The translations under genes were made by a program, and so were the position numbers. The notes beneath the pieces were generated by a model that worked only from the letters and a program-made list of their open reading frames with translations, made no database searches and had not been told where the DNA came from. Below are positions 27,838-37,194 of a stretch of 64,000 bases of DNA, piece after piece; the stretch's first letter is position 1, and each line of letters begins with the position of its first letter. Location: the NCBI GenBank assembly GCA_017303795.1, contig JAFLBR010000013.1:62001-126000 (forward strand), read 5' to 3'. Source of the stretch: Cytophagales bacterium. Lineage in GTDB: Bacteria > Bacteroidota > Bacteroidia > Cytophagales > Cyclobacteriaceae.

Positions 27838-28941
27838 ATGACAAAGAAAGGATTACAACTCGAACCCATATCATCGTGGATGAAGACCAGCAGACCTGTT
27901 ATCATTAGCGGGCCATGCAGTGCAGAAACAGAAGAACAAACCATCGCCACAGCCAAACAGGTTGCAGCAACCGGCAAAGTGCATGCGTTGCGTGCCGGTA
28001 TCTGGAAACCACGCACGCGGCCCGGACAATATGAAGGTGCTGGCGATGTAGGTTTAAAGTGGTTGGTGCAAGCTGGTAAAGAAACTGGGTTGCCCGTAAC
28101 TACCGAAGTTGCCAATGCTGCACACGTGGAAGCTGCACTTAAAGCTGGTGTTAATTTTCTGTGGGTAGGTGCACGTACAACAGTAAATCCATTTTCGGTA
28201 CAAGAAGTTGCCGATGCTTTAAAAGGTGTTGACATTCCGGTGTTGGTAAAAAATCCGATTAACCCGGATGTGGAGTTGTGGTTAGGTGCGTTGGAGCGTT
28301 TAAACAAAGCGGGCATCACCAAGTTGGCTGCTATTCATCGTGGTTTCTCTTCATTCGAGAAAGGTCCGTTCCGTAATGCACCGATGTGGGATCTGGCCAT
28401 TGAATTAAAAACCCGTGTGCCAGAGTTAGATATGATTTGCGATCCGAGTCATATTGCCGGTAACCGCGATCTTATTGCATTCATTTCGCAGAAGGCGCTT
28501 GATCTGGATATGGCCGGTTTGATGATTGAAAGTCATATTAACCCCGATGCTGCGTGGAGCGATGCCAAACAACAAGTTACTCCGGCTGTGTTGGGTAAAA
28601 TTATTAGCGAGCTTGTTGTGCGTACGGCTTCTGTTGAGAGCAAAACATTTAAAGACACACTAAGTATTCTGCGCGAGCAGATAGATCAGTTGGATGATGA
28701 GATTATGCAACGCTTATCGCAGCGCATGAAAATCTCTGAGAAGATCGGGCAATACAAGAAAGAAAATAATGTTACCATTCTTCAGGTTAATCGTTGGGAA
28801 GAAATTGTACAAACCCGTATTGCCTTGTGTAAGGCCATGGGACTGAACGAAGAGTTTACCAATGATTTGTTGAAATTGATTCACCACGAGTCGATACAGG
28901 TACAGACTAAAGTGATGAATCAGGTGGCGGAGCGGGTGTAG
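27838..28941 (+). CDS. Bifunctional DAHP synthase / chorismate mutase
   Basis: Catalyses the first step of the shikimate pathway and the chorismate-to-prephenate step. The 367-residue protein has a class I-beta-type DAHP synthase barrel (about 1-265; ISGPCSAETEEQT, RAGIWKPRTRPG, CDPSHIAGNRD metal and substrate motifs) and a C-terminal AroQ chorismate mutase helix domain (about 275-365; LREQIDQLDDEIMQRLSQRMKISEKIGQYKKE). A synthase with C-terminal mutase is typical of Bacteroidota and is known to be controlled by prephenate binding in such fusions. It lies 54 bp after tyrA, with a weak possible internal promoter (TTTA, 19 bp, TAACTTTA). Confidence 0.94.
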   Translation: MTKKGLQLEPISSWMKTSRPVIISGPCSAETEEQTIATAKQVAATGKVHALRAGIWKPRTRPGQYEGAGDVGLKWLVQAGKETGLPVTTEVANAAHVEAALKAGVNFLWVGARTTVNPFSVQEVADALKGVDIPVLVKNPINPDVELWLGALERLNKAGITKLAAIHRGFSSFEKGPFRNAPMWDLAIELKTRVPELDMICDPSHIAGNRDLIAFISQKALDLDMAGLMIESHINPDAAWSDAKQQVTPAVLGKIISELVVRTASVESKTFKDTLSILREQIDQLDDEIMQRLSQRMKISEKIGQYKKENNVTILQVNRWEEIVQTRIALCKAMGLNEEFTNDLLKLIHHESIQVQTKVMNQVAERV

Positions 28942-28942
28942 C

Positions 28943-28975
28943 CTCACCCCCGGCCCCTCTCCACAGGAGAGGGAG
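28943..28975. repeat. CCTCACCCCCGGCCCCTCTCC-type palindromic repeat
   Basis: Perfect 8-bp arms CCCTCTCC (28955-28962) and GGAGAGGG (28966-28973) enclose a 3-base loop, preceded by CCTCACCCCCGG. This sequence style recurs between genes in many unrelated bacterial genomes. With no T-tract it is not a classical terminator, though the hairpin could protect the 3' end of the upstream mRNA. Confidence 0.65.
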
Positions 28976-28998
28976 TAGAATGGATTAAATTTGATAGC

Positions 28999-29712
28999 AT
29001 GAGAGTTTTATTTTTTTTTATAACGTGTACACTTGCCCTTCAAGCCCAACCAGTAGATAAAAACTACCTGTTAGGGAAATTTGATCCGGCCACGCATACA
29101 CAGTTTGTAAAACTTGCCGATGAGCACACACGGGGTAGTGGGCGAGGAGCATACTTGCGCAAAGAAACCTATGAAGCTTTTGTAAAAATGAGCGATGCCG
29201 CTCGCAAGGAAGGTGTTGAACTCACCATTATCTCGGCCACGCGCAACTTCGAATCGCAAAAGCGCATTTGGGAAAACAAGTGGAATGGAAAAGTGCAAGT
29301 AGAAGGAAAAGAACTGACCACTGTTACTGATCTGAAAGAGCGTGCCCGCCTTATATTATTATATAGCTCAATGCCGTCCACCTCGCGCCACCATTGGGGT
29401 ACGGACATGGACTTAAATGCATTAAATAACAGTTTCTTTAATTCAGGCGAAGGGCTTAAAATTTATACCTGGCTCATGGCGCATGCAGCGGAGTATGGCT
29501 TTTGTCAACCCTATACAGCAAAAGATACCGGCCGCACCGGTTACGAAGAAGAACGCTGGCATTGGAGTTACCTGCCCTTATCGGGCGATTTTTTAAATCA
29601 ATATAAAAAGGAAGTAAGCTATCAAGACATCACCGGCTTTGAAGGCAGTGAAGTTGCCAAGTCGATGGGAGTGATCCAGAACTATGTAGAGGGTGTAGCG
29701 TGTAAGAAGTAG
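28999..29712 (+). CDS. M15 family D-alanyl-D-alanine carboxypeptidase (VanY-like)
   Basis: Secreted zinc peptidase of 237 residues acting on peptidoglycan stem peptides. It has a signal peptide (about 1-17, ending LQAQ), the SATRNFESQKRIW helix, and the zinc motif SRHHWGTDMD (His131, Asp138) plus ERWHWSY (Glu185, His188), the full LAS-family set of metal and catalytic residues. The C-terminal 40 residues extend past the usual domain. A TAAATTTG element lies 5 bp before the ATG but without a good -33 partner. Transcribed alone, toward the convergent restriction-modification pair. Confidence 0.9.
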   Translation: MRVLFFFITCTLALQAQPVDKNYLLGKFDPATHTQFVKLADEHTRGSGRGAYLRKETYEAFVKMSDAARKEGVELTIISATRNFESQKRIWENKWNGKVQVEGKELTTVTDLKERARLILLYSSMPSTSRHHWGTDMDLNALNNSFFNSGEGLKIYTWLMAHAAEYGFCQPYTAKDTGRTGYEEERWHWSYLPLSGDFLNQYKKEVSYQDITGFEGSEVAKSMGVIQNYVEGVACKK

Positions 29713-29728
29713 CTTCTCGTACAACTCA

Positions 29729-30166
29729 TTATTTAGGATAGTTTCCCTTGTTCTTTATCCAGTCAATGGCCCGCTGCAGAATTTCAGTATCATCATAGAA
29801 TTTACCAATGCTGGTATTGCAACTACTGCAAACCCAACCTCGAACAGAGCCATCAAGGTGGCTATGATCTAAAACCACATCGTTCTTAAATTTCCTTACA
29901 ATGTTGCGTCCGCATATCGGGCAGATAAACCTATCGCCAATTTGCGGTTGCGGAAATTTGGCTTCATAGATTTTCTTTTCTGTTGGATTAATCTTTACTT
30001 TTTTTGAATAACAATCTTTACAGATAGGCCTTCGTAAAATTCGGTTGTCCTTACCGTATTGATTTTTGGCAAATGCTTCGATTTGTTTTTCTACACCACA
30101 ACTCGTGCAGACTTTGGAAGTCGGTTCTTCCAATGGATTAGTACTGGAACTCTTTAGGGTTGACAT
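29729..30166 (-). CDS. Endonuclease VII-type HNH nuclease, probable restriction enzyme
   Basis: A 145-residue zinc-stabilised HNH nuclease of the recombination endonuclease VII family. Four Cys pairs are visible (CTSCG, CKDC, CPICG, CSSC), and the core VLDHSHLDGSVRGWVCSSCNTSIGKFYDD carries the catalytic DH and the Asn of the beta-beta-alpha-metal fold. The ATG at 30166 is preferred over an upstream TTG because it gives a sensible N-terminus; it still overlaps the 3' end of the methyltransferase gene by 29 bp. That overlap and order suggest a type II restriction-modification pair, in which small HNH nucleases of this kind (such as Hpy99I) are known. Confidence 0.78.
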   Translation of the reverse strand: MSTLKSSSTNPLEEPTSKVCTSCGVEKQIEAFAKNQYGKDNRILRRPICKDCYSKKVKINPTEKKIYEAKFPQPQIGDRFICPICGRNIVRKFKNDVVLDHSHLDGSVRGWVCSSCNTSIGKFYDDTEILQRAIDWIKNKGNYPK

Positions 30167-31004
30167 AAACTTGATTGGTAGAATTAACCACGCTAGCAAT
30201 CCTTTTATTAGCAATTTTGCAGTACTCCTTATTTATTTCGCTTCCTATAAATTTTCTTCCTTCAAGAATACACATTTTTGCTACCGTTCCGCTGCCCATC
30301 ATAGGATCATAAACAACATCTCCTGGCTTGCTCCAGGTTGTAATATGGTCTTGCGCTAGTTTTTCAGGAAATATAGCAGGGTGCGCATACGCAAACTCAT
30401 CGCTTGCCGAATGACCTTTACCCACCCGATATTCCCACACATTAGTTCTTCTTCCAAACTCACCATAGCCACCACGTTTTAATTGCAGAAGGTTTCCATT
30501 CTGAAGTCTCTTCGTGCCATTATCTCCTTTTCTGGCTTCTTTATTTTCGCGATCCTTTATCAGATTTATTGTTTTTGGTTTCCCCTTACACAATACAAAC
30601 ATGTATTCAAAAGATTGCCAGTATGTATTGTTATTACCAACAGCACCCCGTGGAGGCTTTAAATAAATCATGGTGTCGAACAGATTAAAGCCACACTCTT
30701 TAAAAAAAAGTGCCTGTCTGAAACTTGTGCCAGACTCACTTCCGGCTATGGTTGCATCGCCTACAATCCATACAACAATACCCCCGTCTTTGGTAATGCG
30801 GTAGAGCTCGCTGGCTATCTTCTCGAAATGGAATGTGTAACCATTGAATTCTGTTTTAGTGCCCCTTATTTTGTTGTTGTAAGTTCTTAACTCATCGTAT
30901 GGTGGAGAAGTGATGGTTAGATCAATGTAATTATCCGGCATGGAACCCATGGTTGCCAGGCAATCTTCCTGATAGATTCTGTTGTTAAGAATTTCTCTTT
31001 TCAT
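30138..31004 (-). CDS. Site-specific DNA methyltransferase (N4-cytosine/N6-adenine, beta class)
   Basis: A 288-residue DNA amino-methyltransferase of the PF01555 type. Motif order is beta-class: catalytic TSPPYDELRTY near the N-terminus (about residue 33) and the AdoMet motif DPMMGSGTVAKMCILEGRKFIGSEI near the C-terminus. The SPPY form of motif IV is common in N4-cytosine enzymes but does not settle the base. The start is ATG 31004 (MKREILNN), 9 bp inside a longer TTG frame. It overlaps the downstream nuclease gene, so methylase and nuclease are likely translated together, methylase first. Confidence 0.88.
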   Translation of the reverse strand: MKREILNNRIYQEDCLATMGSMPDNYIDLTITSPPYDELRTYNNKIRGTKTEFNGYTFHFEKIASELYRITKDGGIVVWIVGDATIAGSESGTSFRQALFFKECGFNLFDTMIYLKPPRGAVGNNNTYWQSFEYMFVLCKGKPKTINLIKDRENKEARKGDNGTKRLQNGNLLQLKRGGYGEFGRRTNVWEYRVGKGHSASDEFAYAHPAIFPEKLAQDHITTWSKPGDVVYDPMMGSGTVAKMCILEGRKFIGSEINKEYCKIANKRIASVVNSTNQVYVNPKEFQY

Positions 31005-31164
31005 ACTAACCAAGGTTCATTCTTTAAAAATAAGCGGGATGTAGTTCATTTTCAAATTATTCCGGCAAGGTCACGCTTTATCTGAATAAAAAAGATGTAC
31101 ATGTCGCAATATCTCTATCCCTTTTGCGATATTTAGTTTCCGCTTTTAACCTTCAATCCTTAGC

Positions 31165-34100
31165 ATGAAAAAAGTACTCATTAGCCTGTTGGCAGTTGGC
31201 GTGGCAGCCGCAGGCATCTACTTCTTTGCCTTCCGCAAAACCGAAAAGGCCTTCAACTTGGCAGTAAACCCGGCCTTTGGTCAATACATTACTTCTTATA
31301 CCTCTGGGGTTATCGGTTCGGGTTCGCCAGTTCGGGTAGTGCTTTCGCACGATGTAGCCGAAGAAACTGCGGTAGGTTCGGAGACAACCCTTAAACTTTT
31401 TGATTTAACCCCGGCTGTAAAGGGCACAACCATTTGGGTAGATAAACGCACGCTTGAGTTTAAACCGTCAGCTCGTTTGGTATCGGGCCAGATTTATAAG
31501 ATCAACTTTAATCTGCACCGGTTAATGGAAGTCCCGGCCGATCTCAAAACCTTTGAGTACTCCTTACAGGTAATACCACAAAACTTTGAAGTATCGATTG
31601 ATAATGTTAAGCCTTATGTAAAAACCGATCTCAAGCGGCAGAAGATTGAAGGCATGGTATATACAGCCGACTTTGCAGAAGGTGAGTCGGTTGAAAAAAT
31701 GATTGCAGCCACACAAGACGGAACATCACTGAAAGTAAACTGGACCCATACGGGCGAAGGCAAAACACACAGCTTTGTGGTGGAAGATGTGGCCCGTAAA
31801 GATGCAGCCAGTAAGGTAACGCTGGCATTTGCCGGGGCATCGCTTAATGTGGAGCATCGGGAAGAGCGCGAAGTGGAAATTCCTGCGCTGGGTGATTTTA
31901 AAGTAGTGAACGTTCGGGTAGAGCAAGGAACCAGTCAGCAGGTAATTGTACAATTTTCCGATCCGCTTAACGAAACTCAGAATCTGGAAGGCTTAATCCG
32001 GATTTCGCAACTTAACTCGCTCGATTTTGAAGTAAAGGATAACGAGGTTAAAGTGTTTCCGCCCGTAAGGCAAACCGGTTCGCGCACGATTACGATTGAA
32101 GCCGGAGTAAAAAATATTCTCAACTATAAAATGAGCGATGCTGCTACCTTCGATGTAGCCTTCGAACAAACATTGCCCGCGGTTCGCTTTGCAGGTAAAG
32201 GAAGTATTCTTCCTTCTACCGATGGCTTGGTTATGCCGTTTGAAGCGGTTAATCTGAAATCGGTAGATGTAAAAGTGATTAAGATTTATGAAGACAACAT
32301 ACTTCAGTTTTTACAGGTAAACGATTTTGATGGTAGCCAGGAACTAAGACGCGTTGGTCGGCCCGTTCTCAGCAAAACTATTTCGTTGGAGAATGCAGGC
32401 GTGGCCGATCTTGGCAAATGGAATCGTTTTACGTTAGATTTATCAACATTGATTCAGGCAGAGCCGGGCGCCATCTACCAGGTGCGCATCAGTTTCAAAA
32501 AATCTTATCTCGCCTATGTATGCGAAGGTGGTGAAGAAGGCACAACAACCGAAGGCACGTTTGAACAATGGGATGGTGAGGATGGCAATGGTGAAGAAAG
32601 CTATTGGGATTCGTACGATGACTATTATTACTACGATGATTACGATTGGTCGCAGCGCGAAAACCCTTGCCACTCGTCTTACTATACCGGGAATCGTAAC
32701 ATTAAACGAAACGTGTTGGCTTCTGATCTGGGTTTGCTTGCCAAGCGTGGTGGTGATGACAACACACTGGTGGTGGTTAACGATTTGAAAACTACGTTGC
32801 CTTTATCGGGAGTGGAGGTAGAAATGTACGATTATCAGCAACAGGTTATTGCAACGGCTAAAACAGATAGCGATGGTAAAGCAACTTTACAATCATCTAA
32901 AAAACCGTTTGCCATTGTTGCCAAAAACGGAGTGCAGCGTGGCTTCCTGAAAGTGCAAGGCGGGGAATCACTTTCTCTCTCCAACTTTAATGTAAGTGGA
33001 GAGTATGTTCAAAATGGCTTAAAAGGATTTTTGTATGGCGAGCGTGGGGTGTGGCGTCCGGGCGATTCGCTTTATCTCAGTTTCATTCTGGAAGACAAAA
33101 ACAAATTATTGCCCACTTCACATCCGGTAGTGTTCGAGTTACAGAATCCGCAAGGTCAGGTTACTTCGCGCCTGGTTCGGTCATCGTCTGAAAATGGGTT
33201 TTACAAATTTGCTACTGCAACCGCCAGCGATGCACCCACCGGTAATTGGTTGGGCCGCGTAAAAGTTGGAGGTACAGAGTTTCAACAATTTTTAAAAGTT
33301 GAAATGGTTAAACCGAATCGGTTAAAAATTAACCTTGATTTTGGTGTTGATAAGTTAACAGCGGGCAACAACAATGTTTCGGGTAACTTAAAAGTAAACT
33401 GGCTGCATGGTGCGCCCGGAAAAAATCTGCGTGCACAATTTGATGTGTTGCTTACCAAAGGCACTACAAAATTTGATCAGTATACAGATTATGTGTTCGA
33501 TGATCCTTCCATTGACTTTTATAGCGAAGCTCAAACTATTTTTGATGATTACACCGATGCAAATGGTAATGCACAAGTAAATGCAAATCTGGAAGTAAAC
33601 AGCGAAGCGCCCGGTACACTCAATGCAGTGTTTCGCGGTAAGGTGTACGAAGAAAGTGGCAACTTTAGCATTGATCGGTTTAGTATTCCGTTTTATCCCT
33701 ACGATGCGCTAACGGGAATAAAATTGCCTAAAGGCGATAAGGCTCGTGGTATGTTACGTACTGATACCACACAACGTGTGGATATTGTAACAGTGGATGC
33801 CAATGGGAAACCGCTTTCGCGAACAATCGAATTATCGCTTTATAAAATCAATTGGCGCTGGTGGTGGGATGGTTCCGAAGGTTCAGTAAACTTTATGTCA
33901 GGCAACTATTCGCAGCCTATAACAACTGGTCGCGTAAGCACGGTAAATGGAAAAGGTTCGTGGAATTTTGAAGTTAAGTATCCGGAGTGGGGTCGCTTCT
34001 TTGTAAAAGCGTACGATCCACAAAGCGGACATACTACTGGTAAAGTGGTTTACATCGATTGGCCGGGTTGGGCTGGCCGCGCCCGCAATGAAGGTGCAGG

Positions 34101-36717
34101 TGCTACCATGCTTTCATTCTCATCCGACAAGCAAGTTTACAATGTGGGTGAGAAAGCCATGTTGGTTATTCCGGGTGGCGACAAAGGTCGCGCACTTATC
34201 AGCATTGAAAACGGAAGCAAAGTATTGCAAACCTATTGGCTCGAAACGCAAAAAGGTGATAATCAATTTACGTTCGAGGTAACAAAAGAAATGACTCCGA
34301 ATGTGTTTGTAAATATCACGTTGTTACAACCACATGCACAAACTACTAACGATTTGCCTATCCGATTATATGGTGTTATTCCTATACAGGTAGAAGATCC
34401 GAATACCCACCTTGAGCCGATCATCAGCATGCCCGATGTGTTAGAACCCGGTAAAGAAGTGGTGATTAAAGTAAGCGAAAAGTCAAAACGCAAAATGACT
34501 TACACACTCGCCATCGTAGATGAAGGCCTACTTGATCTTACTCGCTTCACCACACCCGATGCATGGAATAAATTTTATGCCCGCGAAGCATTGGGTGTTG
34601 CCACCTGGGATTTGTACGATCAGGTAATGGGATCGCTTGGCGGAAGAGTAGAACGATTGCTGGCACTGGGTGGCGATGGTGAACTGGCAGCCAAAGAAGA
34701 CGATGCAAAAGCAAACCGGTTTAAACCTGTAGTAAAATATTTCGGCCCGATTACACTTTCGGGTGGTAGCAACGAACATAAGTTTATTATGCCGCAATAC
34801 ATTGGTTCAGTTAAAACCATGTTGGTGGCAGGACATGAAGGTGCTTATGGCAAAACTGAAAAAGCAACTCCGGTTCGCAAACCGCTAATGGTGTTGGCTA
34901 CGTTGCCGCGCGTGTTGGGTCCGGAAGAACAAGTAAAATTGCCCATTACGTTATTCAAGAGTGAAGCCGCCATCAAAAATGTAAAGGTTGATATTAAAGT
35001 AAGCGGGCCGCTGGGTGTTGTAGATGAATCATCGCGCACGGTGGCTATGAACGAAAGTGATCTCACCTTAGATTTCGCGTTGAAAGTGAAAAGCGAAACG
35101 GGTGTTGCTAAAGTTCAGGTAACAGCAACCTCAGGAAGCTATTCAGCAACTGATGAAATAGAAATTGAAGTGCGCAACCCCAACCCACCGGTTACACAAG
35201 TACAAGATGTGGTGCTGGAAGCCGGTAAGACATGGAACACAACCGTAACACCATTTGGTGTAGCCGGAACAAACGTAGTGACATTAGAAATTTCAAGTTT
35301 GCCACCGGTTAATCTTGGGCAACGCATGCGTTACCTGTTGCAATATCCGTATGGCTGCATCGAGCAAACTACCTCGGCTGTGTTTCCACAATTGTATCTC
35401 GATAAAGTGAAAGCCTTAACAGATGCTGAGAAGAATGCAATTCAAAGAAATGTTACAGCGGGAGTTGAACGACTGAAAACTTTTGTAAACACGGATGGAG
35501 GTTTTGCATATTGGCCAGGCAGTGGCGATTCCGATAGTTGGGGAAGTACCTATGCCGGTCATTTCTTAATTGAAGCGGAAGCAAAAGGATATTATGTACC
35601 TAACGATATGATTAAGCGTTGGAAAAAATATCAGAAGAACAAAGCACAGAGCTGGCGCAAGGCACAAGAGTATGGTAGCAGCGAATTGATACAAGCTTAC
35701 CGACTTTACACACTTGCCCTTGCAGGCGATGCCGAGTTGGGTGCAATGAACCGCTTGCGCGAACAAGGCAACCTGCCGGCAACAGCTGCATGGATGTTGG
35801 CTGCTGCTTATGTAAAAGCAGGGCAACCGGAAGCCGCAAAAAAACTGATTGAGAAATTACCTACGCAGGTTAAACCGTATCAGGAGTTGGCTTATTCATA
35901 TGGATCGGACTTACGCGATAAAGCAATTATCCTGGAAACACTGGTGTTGTTGAATGATCGCACCAGAGCGTTTGAGATTGTGAAAGAACTTTCGGTTGCG
36001 TTAAGTGATTTTAACTATTGGATGAACACGCAAACTTTGGCGTGGAGTTTAAAATCGGTTGGCTCATTTGCCAGTGGCGAAAAAGGCGATCTGAAATTTT
36101 CTTATACCTATGATGGTGGAAAAGAAATTACTACTGGCACGGAATTACCAGTAGCCTCGTTGACGCTGCCTGCCGGAACAAAACCTGCCAATCTTAAAGT
36201 CGTGAGCGCCAGCAAAGGAGTTTTATTTGCACGCGTAATACAAGAGGGTGTACCCGCTCGCGGCACGGAAGAAGACAGTGAAAAAAATCTAACCTTGAAT
36301 GTTACGTACTCCAAAACCAATGGTACACCGATTGATCCAACTACTTTAGAACAAGGGACTGAGTTTGTGGCAACGGTTACTGTATTTAATCCAGGTATGC
36401 GTGGGTTGTATAAAAACCTTGCGCTCAACCAGATTTTTCCTTCCGGTTGGGAGATCAACAACTTACGTTTAACAGGCGATGACGCAGCAAAAATTACGGG
36501 CGATGTGCCTACGTATCAAGACATCCGCGATGATCGGGTTTATACTTACTTTGATATAAGTGCGCGACAATCTAAAACCTTTAAGGTAATGCTTACAGCA
36601 AGTTATGCAGGTTCGTATTACTTACCTGCTGTAAGCTGCGAAGCTATGTATGATAACAGCGTATATGCCCGGAAGAAAGGAAAAGTTGTGGAGGTAGTGA
36701 AAAGGTTGGTGCAGTGA
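31165..36717 (+). CDS. Alpha-2-macroglobulin family protein
   Basis: A giant (1850 residues) periplasmic protease-trapping protein of the bacterial YfhM type. An N-terminal hydrophobic segment (residues 4-24) without a lipobox cysteine likely anchors it in the inner membrane. MG-type beta domains follow; an odd acidic, Tyr-rich loop (about 450-500; YDDYYYYDDYDW) interrupts them. The thioester motif GCIEQ is present (Cys1398, Gln1401; usual forms CGEQ or CLEQ), followed by the alpha-helical thioester domain. In E. coli the equivalent gene neighbours pbpC; here pbpC lies 6.5 kb downstream on the same strand, consistent with the envelope-defence pairing. Confidence 0.92.
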   Translation: MKKVLISLLAVGVAAAGIYFFAFRKTEKAFNLAVNPAFGQYITSYTSGVIGSGSPVRVVLSHDVAEETAVGSETTLKLFDLTPAVKGTTIWVDKRTLEFKPSARLVSGQIYKINFNLHRLMEVPADLKTFEYSLQVIPQNFEVSIDNVKPYVKTDLKRQKIEGMVYTADFAEGESVEKMIAATQDGTSLKVNWTHTGEGKTHSFVVEDVARKDAASKVTLAFAGASLNVEHREEREVEIPALGDFKVVNVRVEQGTSQQVIVQFSDPLNETQNLEGLIRISQLNSLDFEVKDNEVKVFPPVRQTGSRTITIEAGVKNILNYKMSDAATFDVAFEQTLPAVRFAGKGSILPSTDGLVMPFEAVNLKSVDVKVIKIYEDNILQFLQVNDFDGSQELRRVGRPVLSKTISLENAGVADLGKWNRFTLDLSTLIQAEPGAIYQVRISFKKSYLAYVCEGGEEGTTTEGTFEQWDGEDGNGEESYWDSYDDYYYYDDYDWSQRENPCHSSYYTGNRNIKRNVLASDLGLLAKRGGDDNTLVVVNDLKTTLPLSGVEVEMYDYQQQVIATAKTDSDGKATLQSSKKPFAIVAKNGVQRGFLKVQGGESLSLSNFNVSGEYVQNGLKGFLYGERGVWRPGDSLYLSFILEDKNKLLPTSHPVVFELQNPQGQVTSRLVRSSSENGFYKFATATASDAPTGNWLGRVKVGGTEFQQFLKVEMVKPNRLKINLDFGVDKLTAGNNNVSGNLKVNWLHGAPGKNLRAQFDVLLTKGTTKFDQYTDYVFDDPSIDFYSEAQTIFDDYTDANGNAQVNANLEVNSEAPGTLNAVFRGKVYEESGNFSIDRFSIPFYPYDALTGIKLPKGDKARGMLRTDTTQRVDIVTVDANGKPLSRTIELSLYKINWRWWWDGSEGSVNFMSGNYSQPITTGRVSTVNGKGSWNFEVKYPEWGRFFVKAYDPQSGHTTGKVVYIDWPGWAGRARNEGAGATMLSFSSDKQVYNVGEKAMLVIPGGDKGRALISIENGSKVLQTYWLETQKGDNQFTFEVTKEMTPNVFVNITLLQPHAQTTNDLPIRLYGVIPIQVEDPNTHLEPIISMPDVLEPGKEVVIKVSEKSKRKMTYTLAIVDEGLLDLTRFTTPDAWNKFYAREALGVATWDLYDQVMGSLGGRVERLLALGGDGELAAKEDDAKANRFKPVVKYFGPITLSGGSNEHKFIMPQYIGSVKTMLVAGHEGAYGKTEKATPVRKPLMVLATLPRVLGPEEQVKLPITLFKSEAAIKNVKVDIKVSGPLGVVDESSRTVAMNESDLTLDFALKVKSETGVAKVQVTATSGSYSATDEIEIEVRNPNPPVTQVQDVVLEAGKTWNTTVTPFGVAGTNVVTLEISSLPPVNLGQRMRYLLQYPYGCIEQTTSAVFPQLYLDKVKALTDAEKNAIQRNVTAGVERLKTFVNTDGGFAYWPGSGDSDSWGSTYAGHFLIEAEAKGYYVPNDMIKRWKKYQKNKAQSWRKAQEYGSSELIQAYRLYTLALAGDAELGAMNRLREQGNLPATAAWMLAAAYVKAGQPEAAKKLIEKLPTQVKPYQELAYSYGSDLRDKAIILETLVLLNDRTRAFEIVKELSVALSDFNYWMNTQTLAWSLKSVGSFASGEKGDLKFSYTYDGGKEITTGTELPVASLTLPAGTKPANLKVVSASKGVLFARVIQEGVPARGTEEDSEKNLTLNVTYSKTNGTPIDPTTLEQGTEFVATVTVFNPGMRGLYKNLALNQIFPSGWEINNLRLTGDDAAKITGDVPTYQDIRDDRVYTYFDISARQSKTFKVMLTASYAGSYYLPAVSCEAMYDNSVYARKKGKVVEVVKRLVQ

Positions 36718-37169
36718 GATCATTTGATCAAAGAAATTTAAGCGTTTTGAGCCAAACTAATGCTATAAGAAGTAATAGGGTAATATATCTCATAACGAGA
36801 TATGGTTTTATGTTGTTTGGAGTATCTTTTCTTATAGAGAATTTATATCTCAGGATTATTAACACCGAAAGTAATGGTGGTCAATTGTTATTTGGAGTAG
36901 TTATTTTAAGTATTGGATTGGGTTTTATTATAATGACTAAATTTGGGAACGTAAGTATTAATCATCTCCAATTCGGTGAACATAAAATTGTTAATTGGTC
37001 TAATGTAAAATATGTTGAGCGGGTGGGATTTTTAATTCTCATATTAACAAAATACCCTCGGAGAATAATTTTATTTCCGGTTGATAAAATTGGTTTTATA
37101 GGTTGGTATTACTCAGACTCATCAATGATCCAATTAATTGAAAAGGCTAAGGAAAAGTATGGGCTTTAA
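36714..37169 (+). CDS. Hypothetical membrane protein (two helices)
   Basis: Not recognised. It starts at GTG 36714, overlapping the alpha-2-macroglobulin stop codon (GTGA). The 151-residue product has two membrane helices (YGFMLFGVSFLIENLYLRII about 29-48 and LLFGVVILSIGLGFIIM about 57-74) and a C-terminal cytosolic part with strand-like sequence (VSINHLQFGEHKIVNWSNVKYVERVGFLILI) reminiscent of a PH-like bacterial domain. It is A/T-rich compared with its neighbours. Translational coupling is the only context clue. Confidence 0.55.
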   Translation: MRSFDQRNLSVLSQTNAIRSNRVIYLITRYGFMLFGVSFLIENLYLRIINTESNGGQLLFGVVILSIGLGFIIMTKFGNVSINHLQFGEHKIVNWSNVKYVERVGFLILILTKYPRRIILFPVDKIGFIGWYYSDSSMIQLIEKAKEKYGL

Positions 37170-37194
37170 GTAATTGGGAGTAAATGAGAGTTTA

